DNA of 64,000 bases from NCBI GenBank assembly GCA_910578085.1, contig CAJTPM010000002.1, positions 1 to 64,000 on the forward strand. Direction: 5' to 3'. This document shows, one piece after another, positions 62,549 to 64,000 of the stretch. The translations under genes were made by a program, and so were the position numbers. The notes below the pieces were generated by a model. That model made no database searches, was not told where the DNA came from, and saw only the letters and a list, made by a program, of their open reading frames with translations. This DNA comes from an uncultured Lachnospiraceae bacterium (lineage in GTDB: Bacteria > Bacillota > Clostridia > Lachnospirales > Lachnospiraceae). Each line of letters starts with the position of its first letter. Position 1 is the first letter of the stretch.

Positions 62549-63511
62549 ATGGCAGCAAAAAAAACGATCCGGCAAATGCTGGAAGCAGGGGAATTTATAT
62601 GGGCACCCTGTATCTATGACTGTGTATCCGCACGTGTTGTGGAGATGTGCGGTTATAATGCCTGTCTGATCAGCAGTTGTGAACTGGAATTTGCGATGAA
62701 TGGAATTCCGGCAGGACTCTATAATTGGGAGGAATATATCTGGGCAACAGAGCGTATTGCAAATTCCACGACCCTGCCGGTGATTGTGGACGGAGAGAAT
62801 GGCGGCGGAACGCCCATGCAGGTATATCGTAACTGCAAACGGCTGGCGGAAGCCGGCGCTATGGCGATATCCATAGAAGATACTTTGTCAGGGGCTGTGA
62901 ATGTGGATTATTTCTACGGACGCAGCAGGGGTTACATGGACAGGGAACTGTGGGCCACCAATGTACACGCGGCTGTGGAGGCGGTGAAGGGTACGGATTG
63001 CATGATCATTGCAAGAACTGATTGTAAAGGCGGTGGCGCAGCACAGATAGGGGCTATAGGAGAGAATCCTTTCTGTCTGGGATTAGATGAGGCGATCCTG
63101 CGGGCAAAAATGGGTGTTGAAGCCGGGGCGGAGATTACGATGATACAGAATATCTGTCATGCGGGCTGTGAAGAAGAATGCGGGCGTATTGTGGCGGAGG
63201 TGCCAGGCTATCGGTTCTATCCAGATGTCCATGCCACTGACGGTGCGCCGGATTTGACGTTAGAACAGATGCAGGAAATGGGCTTCCATCTGGTATCCAA
63301 CCATGCGGCCATGAAAGGCGCTACCAAAGGTATGATGGAATATTTCAGGGAAAACTTTAAAAATAAGAATACCGTATATTCCGAAAACGATGAATTTTAT
63401 AATATGGGTCATGTGTTTACGCCTTTCAAGATGGAAGACTGGATCGAAAGAGATAAAAGTTATGAGGCCTATGAGAAAGAACTGAGAGAAAAAAGCATGG
63501 CAGGCAGGTAA
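62549..63511 (+). CDS. Isocitrate lyase/PEP mutase superfamily protein (second copy)
   Basis: Protein of 320 residues, clearly related to the first copy (IRQMLEAGEFIWAPCIYDC). It keeps D81 and E83 (VDGENGGG) and E110 (SIEDT), but the position of PEP mutase D58 is not an Asp: the stretch reads GIPAGLYN where relatives have PDxG. The loop after the acidic pair is longer (FYGRSRGYMDREL), again with no KKCGH. It contains DCKGGGAAQIG, unlike the first copy. The two proteins probably catalyse different steps or act on different substrates, or form a heteromer. Confidence 0.83.
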   Translation: MAAKKTIRQMLEAGEFIWAPCIYDCVSARVVEMCGYNACLISSCELEFAMNGIPAGLYNWEEYIWATERIANSTTLPVIVDGENGGGTPMQVYRNCKRLAEAGAMAISIEDTLSGAVNVDYFYGRSRGYMDRELWATNVHAAVEAVKGTDCMIIARTDCKGGGAAQIGAIGENPFCLGLDEAILRAKMGVEAGAEITMIQNICHAGCEEECGRIVAEVPGYRFYPDVHATDGAPDLTLEQMQEMGFHLVSNHAAMKGATKGMMEYFRENFKNKNTVYSENDEFYNMGHVFTPFKMEDWIERDKSYEAYEKELREKSMAGR

Positions 63512-63527
63512 AATAAGGAGAAAGATA

Positions 63528-64000
63528 ATGAAAAAGATAGTTTCATTTTTTGGAGATAAAACAGAAGTGTTCTGTTGTCTGAACAGGAAGGCGGAAGAGT
63601 ATGCTGCATCTCTGGGGATAGAATATCGGTGGGCACCGCAGCTTCCTTTCTCAGAAGAAAATGTAATTCGGGAACTGCAGAATGCTGATGCAGGGATCAT
63701 TGATATTGAACCATATGGGGAATCTGTTTTCAGCCAGGTGAAAGACAGTACAAAACTGATGGTGCGTTTTGGAGTTGGGTTTGACAAAGTGGATTTGAAG
63801 GCGGCAAGCAGAAACGGGATCGCTATTGCCAGAACTACCGGGGCCAATACGACTGCAGTGGCAGAGATGGCTCTGACGCTGATGCTTACCTGCAGAAGGA
63901 GGATGAATCTGTATCAGGCCAGAACCAGGGCAGGCGAGTGGGTGAAAGATATCGGCAACGAACTGATAGGCAGTACGGTGGGCATTATCGGTTACGGTAA
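63528..64000 (+). CDS. D-isomer-specific 2-hydroxyacid dehydrogenase (cut by window edge)
   Basis: The frame opens with ATG at 63528 (AAGGAGAAAG upstream), 16 bases after the second lyase-like gene, and continues to the last base. About 157 residues are visible: the outer domain of a D-2-hydroxyacid/phosphoglycerate dehydrogenase with MVRFGVGFDKVDLKAASRNG, then TGANTTAVAEMALTLMLTC and the beginning of the NAD-binding fold (VGIIGYG). The rest, with the Arg-Glu-His catalytic triad, is outside. It should interconvert an alpha-oxo acid and a D-2-hydroxy acid with NAD(P)H and is the next enzyme of the operon. Confidence 0.88.
   Translation, partial: MKKIVSFFGDKTEVFCCLNRKAEEYAASLGIEYRWAPQLPFSEENVIRELQNADAGIIDIEPYGESVFSQVKDSTKLMVRFGVGFDKVDLKAASRNGIAIARTTGANTTAVAEMALTLMLTCRRRMNLYQARTRAGEWVKDIGNELIGSTVGIIGYG

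Overview
The window looks like a chromosomal stretch from a Gram-positive anaerobe of the Clostridia, most likely a Lachnospiraceae member. This is inferred from mixed base composition near 50% GC, strong AGGAGG-type ribosome sites, frequent GTG and TTG starts, a CIRCE/HrcA heat-shock locus, a type III glutamine synthetase, degenerate HPr-like proteins and a Lys/Ala-rich protein of a type common in that family. No species can be assigned from the sequence alone.

Layout. 0-5.2 kb: the 3' end of an ISAs1-type transposase, glycerol kinase, a class I/II aminotransferase, undecaprenyl-diphosphatase, a Lys/Ala-rich small protein and the relic of a PD-(D/E)XK protein. 5.2-17 kb: a sugar sensing and uptake locus made of a YesN/YesM-type two-component pair, two extra sugar-binding proteins, an MglBAC-type ABC importer with a strong promoter and an internal terminator, a small InlB-repeat membrane protein, and L-arabinose isomerase under its own promoter. 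17-31.5 kb: CIRCE-hrcA-grpE-dnaK-dnaJ followed by prmA, rsmE and mtaB. This familiar Firmicutes order is interrupted by a reverse-strand GntR/ABC-transporter cassette with a likely autoregulatory operator, and by a cysteine desulfurase-thiI pair plus an HPr-like gene. 31.6-37.2 kb: the conserved ireB-ruvX-DUF1292 block, RNase J, a YlbF-like protein, a short MltG-like protein, a TrmR-like methyltransferase and a U32 protein; several of these act on tRNA. 37.2-42.2 kb: glnN behind a leader terminator, then a prepilin-like protein and a PilT-type ATPase.

42.2-48 kb: tRNA-Gln(CTG) with promoter and terminator, a deleted group II intron directly after that terminator, an acyl-ACP thioesterase, a CvfB-like S1 protein, a second HPr-like protein, a CPBP protease, YjfB and a divergent TagA-like protein. 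48.2-55.4 kb: a CdaR-type regulator, ftsE-ftsX, an M23 (LytM) hydrolase with coiled coils, a CtpA-type protease and a large polytopic membrane protein; this is a cell-wall remodelling block.

55.6-64 kb: one long co-oriented operon with its own promoter. It encodes two divergent isocitrate lyase/PEP mutase superfamily proteins, an amidohydrolase, a complete branched-chain-amino-acid-type ABC importer, and the start of a 2-hydroxyacid dehydrogenase that runs off the window. It looks like an uptake and catabolic system for a small carboxylate or amide whose substrate I cannot name. It is the best candidate here for an undescribed pathway.
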